Assembly: GCA_963580285.1 (NCBI GenBank)
Contig: CAUZLF010000263.1
Coordinates: 1 to 64,000 of the forward strand
Length of the DNA stretch: 64,000 nucleotides
Direction: 5' to 3'
Origin: Lucinisca nassula
Lineage: Eukaryota > Mollusca > Bivalvia > Lucinida > Lucinidae
Part shown: one piece after another, positions 45,061 to 53,769 of the stretch
Numbering within the stretch: position 1 is the stretch's first letter
How the letters are laid out: each line of letters opens with the position of its first letter
Made by a program: the position numbers and the translations under genes
The notes under the pieces: generated by a model
What the model saw: only the letters and a program-made list of their open reading frames with translations
Databases searched by the model: none
What the model was told of the DNA's origin: nothing

Positions 45061-45381
45061 GCGCTTTTGAATAAACCCAACAATAAAATACGGACACACT
45101 TTTACCGAAAAAGGTAGAAGCCTTCCGCATAAGATTTTCGCGGCAAGACATAGGCTCCGCCCATAATACAGTTTGGCAGCAATACGCGCATGCGTGTTGA
45201 TGGTAAATAGTAATGACTTGTTCTATGGTGTTGCGGACATAAAGGACAGATTATAACGGACAGATCTGCCCAAAACATAGTTGGGTAGGAAATCGCAGTC
45301 TGGCATTGTAACCAATACGCCACGAACGCTAATTCTAGCAGATAATTAGGTATACCCAATAGGGTATACCCAACAACACAA

Positions 45382-48300
45382 ATGTACTCAACAAGAATCG
45401 GTGAGACATACAAAGTAGCCAACAGATGCTCATTCGTAAACCCGGACGAACGGACGCACGGACGGACGGACAGGGGCAACGCTATATGCCCTTTCCACCA
45501 TTCTTCGAATGGCGGGGGCATAATAAAGCATGGGTTTGAGCTTCAGCACCAAGAATTAAGGAATCAGTTAGAAATGCAGAGAGCGAAGCTCGAGCTAGAA
45601 TTGGAAAAGCAAAAAGCTGAGAAGGTGGCTCATGCCCGGGATCCTAAGTTACCTTATTTTGAAGAGGGTAAAGATAAAATGGATAGTTATTTATCTAGGT
45701 TTGAGAAATATGCTACGGCTAATAAATGGGATAAGAGTGTTTGGGCCGCGTATTTAAGTGCATTGCTCAAAGGGCGCGCACTTGATGTATATGACCGGTT
45801 GTCAAATGAGGATGCGGCGGATTATGAAAAGTTAAAGGACGCTTTATTAAAGAATTTTGACATGACAGAGCGCGGATTTAGGAAGCAGTTTCGTTATAGT
45901 AGGCCCGAGAAATCAGAAACGTTCATACAGTCCAGTAGTAGACTGAGAAGTTATTTAGAAAAATGGCTTAAAATGGCAAAGATAGAAAAATCTTTTCCGG
46001 CTGTCTGTGATTTCATGGCAAGGGATCAGTTCCTGGAGTCATGTAATAGAGAACTGTATGTACATCTGAAGCCAAAACAGTTTGGTAATTTAGATGAAAT
46101 GGCTAGGGAGGCAGATTTGTTTGCAGAAGCGCGCGGGGGCGTATATAGTTGCATTAATAAGGGGCAACGCGATAATAGAGGCGCAGCGCAGGGTAAACAG
46201 GACAAGGTTGACTCGAACAAACCGAGTGGTAGACCGGATATCAAGTGTAGCATATGCGGTAAGGGGCATTTAACAATTAAATGTTTTAAGAACCCCGACA
46301 GGAAACAATTGTATAGCGCAGAGGTAGGAGCAACTGGAGTTGGGGATAGCGGTGTTAAGGAAAATTTTAACACGCGCGTAGAGGCTCAAGGTTCTCAGGT
46401 TAAGAATGAGAATACGCAGAATGTAGGTCGTGGTTATACACGTGGTCGTGGTAATTTTAGAGGGTCTTTTCGCGGACGCGGTAAAAATAATAGCACACCA
46501 CGTGGCGCAGCACACCAAGTTAGTTTTTGTCAAACGGAAGTAACTAGGAAAGGTGATGAGATTGGAAGTATTTTTGAAAATAAGGTTGGTGATCCTTTGA
46601 TTTCGGATAGGGAGGAGTGTAGTAAGGAAACTAGGGAAGGTGTCTGTTACTTCTTAAAGGCAAGGTTACCGACGGCACAAGGATTGGTTAATAATAAAAA
46701 GGTGGTTGTATTAAGAGATACTGGGTGTACAGGCTGTGTCGTTCGGAGAAGTTTGGTTTCGGATAGTCAGTTAATAGGGAAGGAATCAAATGTTACGTTG
46801 ATTGATGAATCCACACAAAGGTATCCTTTGGCAATGATTGACATTGATTGTCCTTTTTTCACTGGGAAAGCTGAAGCTTTGTGTATGGATGATACGTTGT
46901 ACGATTTGGTTATCGGTAACATTGATGGATCAAAACTTCCTGATATGTCTCATTTCTCAGCCGCGGCTGTAACTAGGTCTCAAACTAGGCAGGATGAGAA
47001 GCCTTACAGAAAACTTAAGGTTCCCGATCAGATCATTAACGATGACAAGGAGGCTTTCAAGCAAGGTCAGGTTGATGATCCAACTTTGGAAAACATCAGG
47101 AAAAGGGTTGTATCTGGGAACAAGACTGTGAGTCGTGGTTTAAACCGAGGTGAAACTAGGTTTATTGAGAAAAAAGGTTTGGCATATAGGGAGTTCACCA
47201 AGGGTAACAAAGTCTCTTTCCAACTTGTGGTCCCTCAAAGTTTCCGAGGAAAGGTGTTGAAACTGGCTCATGAAACGCTTATGTCTGGACATATGGGTAT
47301 TAGGAAGACATTGGATAGAGTTGTAACTGAGTTTTACTGGCCCGGTATTTGCGGTGATGTCGCTAGATTTTGTAAATCTTGTGATATTTGTCAGAGAACT
47401 ATTCAGAAAGGTCGGGTCACTAAAGTACCTCTAGGAAAAATGCCATTGATTGATACGCCATTTAAGAGGGTGGCAGTGGACATAGTTGGTCCAATTGAGC
47501 CTCGATCTGATAGGAAATCTCGGTATATTTTAACCATGATAGATTACGCGACAAGGTATCCAGAGGCGATAGCTTTACCGAGTATTGAGACGGAACGTGT
47601 CGCGGAAGCGCTTATTGAAATGTTTAGTAGGGTTGGCATTCCTGATGAAATGTTGACTGATTGTGGATCACAGTTTACTGCTGAGGTAATGAAGGAAGTC
47701 AGCAGACTTCTTTCTCTTCAACAGTTGACGTGTAGTCCGAGACACCCAATTTGCAACGGACTGATAGAGCGTTTCCACACTACGTTAAAGCAGATGTTAC
47801 GTCGCATGTGTGCTGAACGTCCAAAAGATTGGGATAAATATCTTCCAGCTTTATTATTTGCGGTTAGGGAAGTCCCACAAGAGTCTTTGGGATACTCCCA
47901 TTTTGAGTTGTTATATGGACGTAACGTCAGAGGTCCAATGACAATATTAAGAGAATTATGGGCTGAAGAGGTACGCGATGAGCAAGTTCTTTCGACGTAT
48001 CAATACGTTATTGAGCTTAGGGAACGGTTAGAGCAGACATGCAAATTAGCGCGTGATAATTTAAAGAAGGTTCAGATTAAGCAGAAAGCTTATTATGATA
48101 AAGGCGCGAGGTCGCGTAAATTTGACGTCGGCGATAAAGTGCTGTTGTTACTACCGACAGACAGTAATAAATTATTGCTTCAATGGAAAGGTCCTTATGA
48201 AGTGGTTGAGGTAGTGAACAGAATGGATTATAAGATTGACGTCAATGGAAATGTTAACACATATCACGCTAACATACTGAAGCAATATGTGGAACGTCAG

Positions 48301-49824
48301 AATGTGACGTCACATTGCTTGCTTTCTGTAGAGTCCATTCCGTCAACTGAAAATGATGACGTTGACGAATTCTCATTGGAAGAATGCGCTTTTCCTACTG
48401 CAAAGCAACCAGAGACGTTTAAGGACGTCAATATTTCAGAAATGTTAACGCAGGATCAGCGTAAAGAAATAGAGACGTTGATAAAAGAATACCCGGACGT
48501 ACTGTCCAGTGTACCAGGACGAACTGACCAAATAGAACACGACATAAAGTTGCTGACGGCGGAGCCAGTGAGGTCAAAAGGTTATGCCATACCATATAAA
48601 GTACGGGATGTAATGGAAAAGGAAATTCAAGATATGTTAGATTTAGGAGTTATTGAGCCATTAATATCTCCATATTCATCCCCTGTAGTACTTGTCCCTA
48701 AAAAAGATGGTTCGGTGCGGTTCTGCATTGACTTCCGTAAACTTAATAAAGTGACGGAGTTCGATGCAGAACCAATGCCAAATATGGAGGCGGTTATAAA
48801 TAGAATGTCGGGGCACAAATACTTTAGCAAATTAGATTTGTCAAAAGGTTATTGGCGGGTAAAAATGACGTCTAAGGCAAAACCCCTAACTGCGTTCGAA
48901 ACCCCCAAAGGCTTGTTTCAATTCAAAACTATGCCCTTCGGTTTGGTAAACTCAGGAGCAACATTTTGCAGGTTGATGAGAAAGATTCTGTCCGAACTTT
49001 CTAACGTTGATAGCTTCGTCGATGATATGTGGATCTTTACCGAAACTTGGAAAGACCACTTGACGTCATTACGTGAAGTTTTAGATAGACTCAGTACAGC
49101 CAAGTTGACGGCAAAACCTTCCAAGTGTATGATTGGGTATAGCAGTATCGAATGTCTTGGTCACAGTGTAGCTGTTCAGTCAGTAAGACCGCAAGAAGAC
49201 AAGATACAAGGTATAAAGGATGCTCCTCGACCTTCTACTAAGAGACAAATAATGTCATTTCTTGGGTTGGCTGGTTTCTACCGCCGTTTCATTCCAAATT
49301 TCTCATCTATTGCTTCCCCTTTGACAGATTTAACTAAGAAAAGTAGACCAAACAAGATCACAGACTGGCAGGACCATCATGAAAAGGCGTTCCAGACCCT
49401 GAAGAATAGACTCACGTCTAGTCCTATTCTTCGTCTTCCTATCTTTCATGATGGGAATCCGTTCATACTCCGGACGGACGCTTCTGATGTTGGTATAGGA
49501 GCCGTTTTGCTCCAAGAATTTGAAGGGGAAGGACGACTTCCCATTGCTTATGCCAGCAAGAAACTTTTGCCTCGTGAGAAAAACTATTCTGTAATAGAGA
49601 AGGAATGTTTGGCTATTATCTGGGGTGTTGAGAAATTTCGCAAGTATCTTTACGGAGTAGAATTCCTGCTTGAGACAGACCATAAGCCCTTGTCTTATAT
49701 GCAAACAGCAAAAGTTCTCAATCCTCGAATTATGCGTTGGGCAATGAAACTACAGCCGTATAGATTTCGGATTGTTGCAATTCGGGGCCAGGAAAATTTG
49801 GGGGCAGACTACCTTAGTAGGTAA
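45382..49824 (+). CDS. Gag-Pol polyprotein, IN-before-RT (Gmr1-like gypsy)
   Basis: One uninterrupted frame of 1,480 codons. Residues 1-50 come from the preceding element's tail; retroelement sequence starts near residue 51, with Met65 the first Met inside it. Order: coiled coil (52-75); capsid (about 80-245) whose second half resembles SCAN; zinc knuckle C-x2-C-x3-H-x4-C (289-301); RG-rich stretch (348-375); aspartic protease DTG (446-448); integrase zinc site H630, H637, C667, C670; integrase core D700, D760, E796 (D,D-35-E); WKGPY module (935-939); reverse transcriptase D1152 and FVDD (1212-1215); RNase H D1366, E1408, D1433. It would copy RNA into DNA in capsid particles and insert it. 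All catalytic residues are present. Integrase before reverse transcriptase is the Gmr1 order, not the usual gypsy one. There is no env. Confidence 0.93.
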   Translation: MYSTRIGETYKVANRCSFVNPDERTHGRTDRGNAICPFHHSSNGGGIIKHGFELQHQELRNQLEMQRAKLELELEKQKAEKVAHARDPKLPYFEEGKDKMDSYLSRFEKYATANKWDKSVWAAYLSALLKGRALDVYDRLSNEDAADYEKLKDALLKNFDMTERGFRKQFRYSRPEKSETFIQSSSRLRSYLEKWLKMAKIEKSFPAVCDFMARDQFLESCNRELYVHLKPKQFGNLDEMAREADLFAEARGGVYSCINKGQRDNRGAAQGKQDKVDSNKPSGRPDIKCSICGKGHLTIKCFKNPDRKQLYSAEVGATGVGDSGVKENFNTRVEAQGSQVKNENTQNVGRGYTRGRGNFRGSFRGRGKNNSTPRGAAHQVSFCQTEVTRKGDEIGSIFENKVGDPLISDREECSKETREGVCYFLKARLPTAQGLVNNKKVVVLRDTGCTGCVVRRSLVSDSQLIGKESNVTLIDESTQRYPLAMIDIDCPFFTGKAEALCMDDTLYDLVIGNIDGSKLPDMSHFSAAAVTRSQTRQDEKPYRKLKVPDQIINDDKEAFKQGQVDDPTLENIRKRVVSGNKTVSRGLNRGETRFIEKKGLAYREFTKGNKVSFQLVVPQSFRGKVLKLAHETLMSGHMGIRKTLDRVVTEFYWPGICGDVARFCKSCDICQRTIQKGRVTKVPLGKMPLIDTPFKRVAVDIVGPIEPRSDRKSRYILTMIDYATRYPEAIALPSIETERVAEALIEMFSRVGIPDEMLTDCGSQFTAEVMKEVSRLLSLQQLTCSPRHPICNGLIERFHTTLKQMLRRMCAERPKDWDKYLPALLFAVREVPQESLGYSHFELLYGRNVRGPMTILRELWAEEVRDEQVLSTYQYVIELRERLEQTCKLARDNLKKVQIKQKAYYDKGARSRKFDVGDKVLLLLPTDSNKLLLQWKGPYEVVEVVNRMDYKIDVNGNVNTYHANILKQYVERQNVTSHCLLSVESIPSTENDDVDEFSLEECAFPTAKQPETFKDVNISEMLTQDQRKEIETLIKEYPDVLSSVPGRTDQIEHDIKLLTAEPVRSKGYAIPYKVRDVMEKEIQDMLDLGVIEPLISPYSSPVVLVPKKDGSVRFCIDFRKLNKVTEFDAEPMPNMEAVINRMSGHKYFSKLDLSKGYWRVKMTSKAKPLTAFETPKGLFQFKTMPFGLVNSGATFCRLMRKILSELSNVDSFVDDMWIFTETWKDHLTSLREVLDRLSTAKLTAKPSKCMIGYSSIECLGHSVAVQSVRPQEDKIQGIKDAPRPSTKRQIMSFLGLAGFYRRFIPNFSSIASPLTDLTKKSRPNKITDWQDHHEKAFQTLKNRLTSSPILRLPIFHDGNPFILRTDASDVGIGAVLLQEFEGEGRLPIAYASKKLLPREKNYSVIEKECLAIIWGVEKFRKYLYGVEFLLETDHKPLSYMQTAKVLNPRIMRWAMKLQPYRFRIVAIRGQENLGADYLSR
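45405..45526 (+). repeat. Hairpin tail of a non-autonomous element
   Basis: CGGACGCACGGACGGACGG, GCTATATGCCCTTTCCACC, CATTCTTCGAATGGCGGGGGCATAA repeats the tail design of 9790-9870 (CTATATGC...GCATAA with an inner hairpin). It directly abuts the retrotransposon body and supplies the first codons of the long open frame. Confidence 0.6.
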
Positions 49825-49926
49825 TTCTTCGCACGGTTGTTGTGTAAATAGCTGTCTTGTTTAGATAGGTTCATCCTATTCCATCTCTGTACACAAAGAA
49901 AAAAACATTTCTGATTGTTTTTTCTC

Positions 49927-49942
49927 CAAAAGGGGAAACCTT
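49927..49942 (+). promoter_or_regulatory. Candidate polypurine tract
   Basis: AAAAGGGGAAA lies immediately upstream of the proposed LTR start TGTTAC, the position where plus-strand DNA synthesis is primed in LTR elements. A few pyrimidines (CCTT) separate it from the LTR, so the exact LTR edge may differ by some bases. Confidence 0.5.
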
Positions 49943-51168
49943 TGTTACGAGATGGAATAGGAAACCTCTCTGGTGCTTATGCACATCTAAATTATTTTAG
50001 TAGATATATGGTAGGGCGGTGCGAGTGAAATATTTTAGGTGAAATATGGTACGCAAACTATGCTGCTCCATGAACAAGTCATGCACATATACGATGTATG
50101 CATGAGTGGTTTATAGAGAGCTGTTTTTACAATACAGGGGGCCGCTATAAGGCATATCGCCAACCGCCAAATTGTGCCATATATTATTTTCATTCCCGTC
50201 ACGTGTTGTGAGGGTGTTCGTTTTAACAGGAGTCATGGCATTGATTTATAGGGTCGTTTCATCAATTTTTCCTATGGGAAATATACTATGTGAACGCAAA
50301 TCCATTATCTAATCGATTTTTGCTATCTAGCTTTGTTTGTGGCCGGTATCTCCACTTCGCCACGAACAAAGCAAGGTAATATGAGTAGGCATGATTTTCC
50401 GGTAGTATTCATAGATATATAAACCCTGAAAAAAGCGGACACTTTAGCAGCAGGTCAAGTTGTAAGAGAGAACACAACATTGTGACGGGGAAATAGAAAG
50501 TATATTGAAAGGCACAACAATGTGTGACCTGCTGCTCCCTGCTTCATAGCAGCAGGTACTGGTACGACGCTAGGCGTTAGGGTCCAGCAAGGGCGGACAG
50601 ACCGCCGTAATCAGCGCCTACCAGGGTAGAAGCAGAATATAAATCATTGTTCGTTGTAAACAAATGTGAGACCATGGAAGAGGTCAACTTACCTGCAGGT
50701 TATTTGGACGATCACTAAACCTCTGATCGGCAAACGTGATCGCTAAACCTATGATTATCAACTATGTTGATAGACTAGTTCTACTAGTTCGCGAGAGGAA
50801 GTTTCACGCGAGTGGGGGATTCACCCTAAGTTATAAACTGGCCAGTCGCGTCTTGTGTTGTTTCTTTTTTTTTTTTGTTGTTGTTGCTGTTTTTGTTGTT
50901 TGCTTCTGTAGGTATTCACGTCACCCGTTCCGAGCACAGAACATTGTTTTGCCTTCGGAGCGCACGTCGTGAGTTGGCTACAGAAGCAACAAATTGTGAT
51001 GTTTTGTGTTTGTAAGCGTTGTATGTAGATATTGTAAATAATTCATGTCATTCATTTAACATCTTTCTTGTGCCTTACCCCACAGCTGCCTGTACACCTG
51101 TCAGAGATCACGCTCGGTTGTCTTGTCAGCATGGGGGTTTGCGGGACGCCGTAAACCCACATGTAACA
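49943..51168 (+). repeat. 3' LTR, about 1.2 kb
   Basis: Limits were set by TGTTAC at the start and GTAACA at the end, a perfect 6-bp inverted pair in the usual TG...CA form, and by the purine tract just before it. A TATATAAA box lies at 50,416-50,423. A second LTR for comparison is absent, so the edges are inferred. A T-rich/GTTGTT run lies at 50,865-50,900. The 78-codon frame inside (50,736-50,972) has no family resemblance. Confidence 0.55.
50416..50423 (+). promoter_or_regulatory. TATA box in the LTR
   Basis: TATATAAA followed by CCCTGAAAAAAGCGGACAC; transcription would be expected to start about 25-30 bases downstream, marking the U3/R border near 50,450. Inferred from position and consensus only. 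Confidence 0.45.
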
Positions 51169-51490
51169 CCCATTCCCATCCATGATTGTACCTAGTACCC
51201 ATTTCCCGTCATGGTTGTTCCCTGTACCCATTCCCTGTCATGGTTGTTCCCTGTACCCATTCCCTTCATGGTTGTTCCTAGTACCCATTTCCCTTCATGG
51301 TCGTTCCCAGTACCCATTCCCTGTCATGGTTGTTCTCTGTACCCATTCTCCTCCATGGTTGTTCTTAGTACCCATTTCCCATCATGGTTGTTCCCAGTAT
51401 CCATTCCCCTTCATGGTCGTTCCTAGTACCTATTTCCCATCTAGGTTGTTCCATGTGCCCAGTCCCAGTCAGCTCTTCCCAGTTTCCATT
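51169..51490 (+). repeat. Minisatellite, about 28-bp units
   Basis: About ten units with the core CCCATTCCCTGTCATGGTTG and TTCCCTGTA follow the LTR without a gap. Variants alternate CTGTCATGG, CTTCATGG and CCATCATGG. A proline/histidine-rich open frame across the array follows the repeat, not a gene. Confidence 0.8.
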
Positions 51491-52965
51491 AGAATTGCTA
51501 TCGTTCACCGTCATGCCCATTCCCGTTCCAGTTCCCGTCTAGTCTTCATTATTTTCTTACCGACATATTGAATGCCTTGACCATAATTTAAGAGCTGTTG
51601 TGCATGGAAATAGATCATGTTAACGAGCCGATGATCTTGTTAGATATCTAGTCATTTATATCTAGTCATGATATATATTTTTGTTGTATTGCTGCGCTGT
51701 ATGGTCTTTCTGAAAGGTAAGAAAACTGGTCGATACTTTATCGGCACGCGACTTGTGTAAGGAGCGCGTTGGTCTGCCATTAACGAAATTGACCATTTGA
51801 TTAATATTAGTCCCGAGATATATTTCCATTTTCTTTTAGAAAGACCATTGGGTGCAGCTCTTTCTTTCATTTTGATCCGCCATAGAATAAAGCTGGTAGC
51901 GTGGAGCTCAACTTTATTTTGATTTGTTCTCTTCTTTTCTTTTGAAGGCCAAAAGAATACCCGGTAACAACACTACTAAAATTTGCTGAGCATCACATTT
52001 AAAAAATTTTAAAACGGGGTTAGAATTTTTGCTAAGTAAAAAAAAAAAAAAAATGGTATCGATATTTGCCAGAAAAAGAAAAAAAAAAATAGAAGAATGA
52101 AAATTTTGTTTCAGCCATTCCAATCCAATGGTGGAATGAAATCTGAGGAAGTTACACTGAGTGCAAACTTTGAACAGTGTTTAAACTATGCTAACTATAT
52201 ATTTACAGAAGCACTTGGTATGACTTTATCTGTCTCGACTTTCCTGGTGAGATCTTGAACCATACAGCCCGAGTAGCTGAAAACATTTATATTGTCTGCG
52301 AGACAAATTATTTTTTTAAAATATTTGGTCTGGCAATGTCCTATGACAAGATTTTTAATCATTACTAACTGACCAAATCATTCAATTATATTTTTTTCAC
52401 TATTAGTTTCACAAATTCTGCAAAAACAGTCCAAATATCTTGTGAACATGTTGAAGGGGGGGGGGGGGGAAACCACTGTAAAAACTAGAGCTGACAGTGA
52501 AACTGACCAGGCCCCGGCAGCGCTATCAGAGGAGTAGGAAAATGTTGAAAATTTGTGGACGGACAGACGGACAGTCTGGGGCCCTAATTAATCCTGTAAA
52601 TCAGAAAGCACCTTGTTCACAGTTTTGTTTTTACACTTTTTTTTAGAATTCCATATCTTATTTGAATTGTCAGTATTGTCACAGTTGAACATTAAGTACT
52701 GAATGTCATTTACAATTTTTCAACATATTTTATAAGCCCCCTAATTATACATTTAATCTGTTTCCATTATTCAATTTATGTTTTTAATCCAGACTGTGAC
52801 ATCAGTCTTTTTTATGGTTTCTGTCATTAAAACTTCAAAGATGAGTCCCTAATTAGACAAATATTTATTTTTGAGTGACCACTGGTACAACAAAAACAAG
52901 TTCTGTTTGATATGGAAGACCATACAGATATTTTATTAATTATTAAGTACACAAACCCAATTAAG
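51491..52965. other. Mostly unassigned interval
   Basis: A and T runs at 52,038-52,055 and 52,079-52,090, and a G run at 52,456-52,469. CTAGAGCTGACAGTG...GGACGGACAGACGGACAG at 52,486-52,580 is a fragment of the hairpin-tailed repeat class. No exon recognised. Confidence 0.4.
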
Positions 52966-52969
52966 GACC

Positions 52970-53112
52970 CATTTAAGGAGGCATCAGTCACCAGGCTTAG
53001 GTTTCCATTATGGTCTGGTCGCTTAATGTTTGTATTTCTTTCCCTTTGGTGTCTTTTATGGGTGGAGTAAGTTAATTGTATCAATTCCTGATCTTTGTTT
53101 TACTTCTACTTT
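52970..53112 (+). repeat. LINE 5'-end repeat, fragment
   Basis: AGGTTTCCATTATGGTCTGG, TCGCTTAATGTTTGTATTTC and GGGTGGAGTAAGTTAATTGT to CTTTGTTTTACTTCTACTTT match the 3' part of the block at 63,590-63,720. Confidence 0.7.
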
Positions 53113-53765
53113 AAAATAATTCAGGTAAACAAGCAATCACCCATTGTTAATGGATTTCTATAGTTTGACATTTTTTTTCCTTTAATCCCATTTGGGGAAT
53201 GTATATTTCACATTTATCTCTTTTTCTGTCGTCATTTTGTTTCATTTTTTTTTCTTTTCTTTTCTTTTTTTTATGGGGAGGGAAAGGATGATTACAATGA
53301 ACAGTTATAAGAAGGGACAAAAAAAGGTATTTTCAGTTTGGTATTGTTTTTTTTTTTTTCAGAAGACAAGAGTACTTTTGAAAACTATTACCTTTCAAAG
53401 TTGAAAAAAAAATCATGCAAGTGATGTATATTATTACATGATAAAATTAATTAAATCTATCTTCAAAACATGGTCCAACAGGTGAATAGTCCAAGGAATA
53501 CATCCCATTTTCCAACTTGGATTCAGTTGGATTTTTCCAATGTCCAATAATCCAACTGATTTAGTCCAAGGATTACACTTACCTCATGAAAAGCATAATG
53601 AATGCTACGTTCGAGTTATCTATAAACACACCGTTACAAATAACAGGTATAGTAATTTCCTTTAGGGGAAACTTACCATATCTTCTTCTGTAGAGTTATT
53701 CTTCTGAGATAAGATTCTCAACACTCGTTGTCTAAAGCACGTCTACTTCCCTGCAAGTCTGGGAT
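53113..53765. other. Unassigned interval with donor-like motifs
   Basis: T-rich tracts at 53,248-53,272 and 53,347-53,360. On the minus strand CATGAG/GTAAGTG (53,577) and GATATG/GTAAGTTT (53,673) look like donors, the latter after an open stretch ending NNSTEEDM. Possibly the last exons of the TatD-like gene, but no supporting homology. Confidence 0.3.
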
Positions 53766-53769
53766 AGAA

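Larger units (their letters stand above)
41300..45100 (-). repeat. Decayed 110-bp satellite, mostly minus orientation
   Basis: ACCAAACACAAGAATGGACAC-type, TACCCAACAGCAATCTGGACA and TCACAGAGCTTTGGAAAGAATA phrases are the reverse complement of the satellite at 16.4-18.8 kb. The run is broken by a SINE (41,873-42,190), by unassigned sequence (42,240-42,890), and by plus-oriented monomers at 43,880-44,640, so the array is internally inverted. A fragment of the LINE 5' end lies at 44,130-44,170. Confidence 0.65.
45527..51168 (+). mobile_element. 5'-truncated Gmr1-like LTR retrotransposon
   Basis: The element includes the gag-pol frame, a 3' untranslated stretch of about 100 bp, a purine-rich tract and one LTR. 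Nothing upstream of 45,527 matches the LTR at 49,943-51,168, and the primer-binding site and leader are absent, so the 5' end was lost before or when the hairpin-tail element came to lie there. Without a 5' LTR promoter the copy should not complete its own cycle. The intact frame implies it is young, or that the truncation is recent. Confidence 0.8.

Noticed and set aside
45102..45521. 139-codon minus-strand frame upstream of the retrotransposon
   Set aside because: It crosses the hairpin tail and worn satellite, with no family features.
49330..49704. 124-codon minus-strand frame
   Set aside because: Antisense shadow of the RNase H region of the gag-pol frame.
50736..50972. env-like or accessory gene in the LTR
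   Set aside because: The 78-codon frame lies wholly inside the proposed LTR and is made of a GTT/TTG run; no signal peptide plus anchor layout is seen.
51182..51571. Open frame of 129 codons rich in Pro, His and Ser
   Set aside because: It follows the 28-bp minisatellite exactly; a parallel frame is open too, so openness comes from the repeat, not selection.
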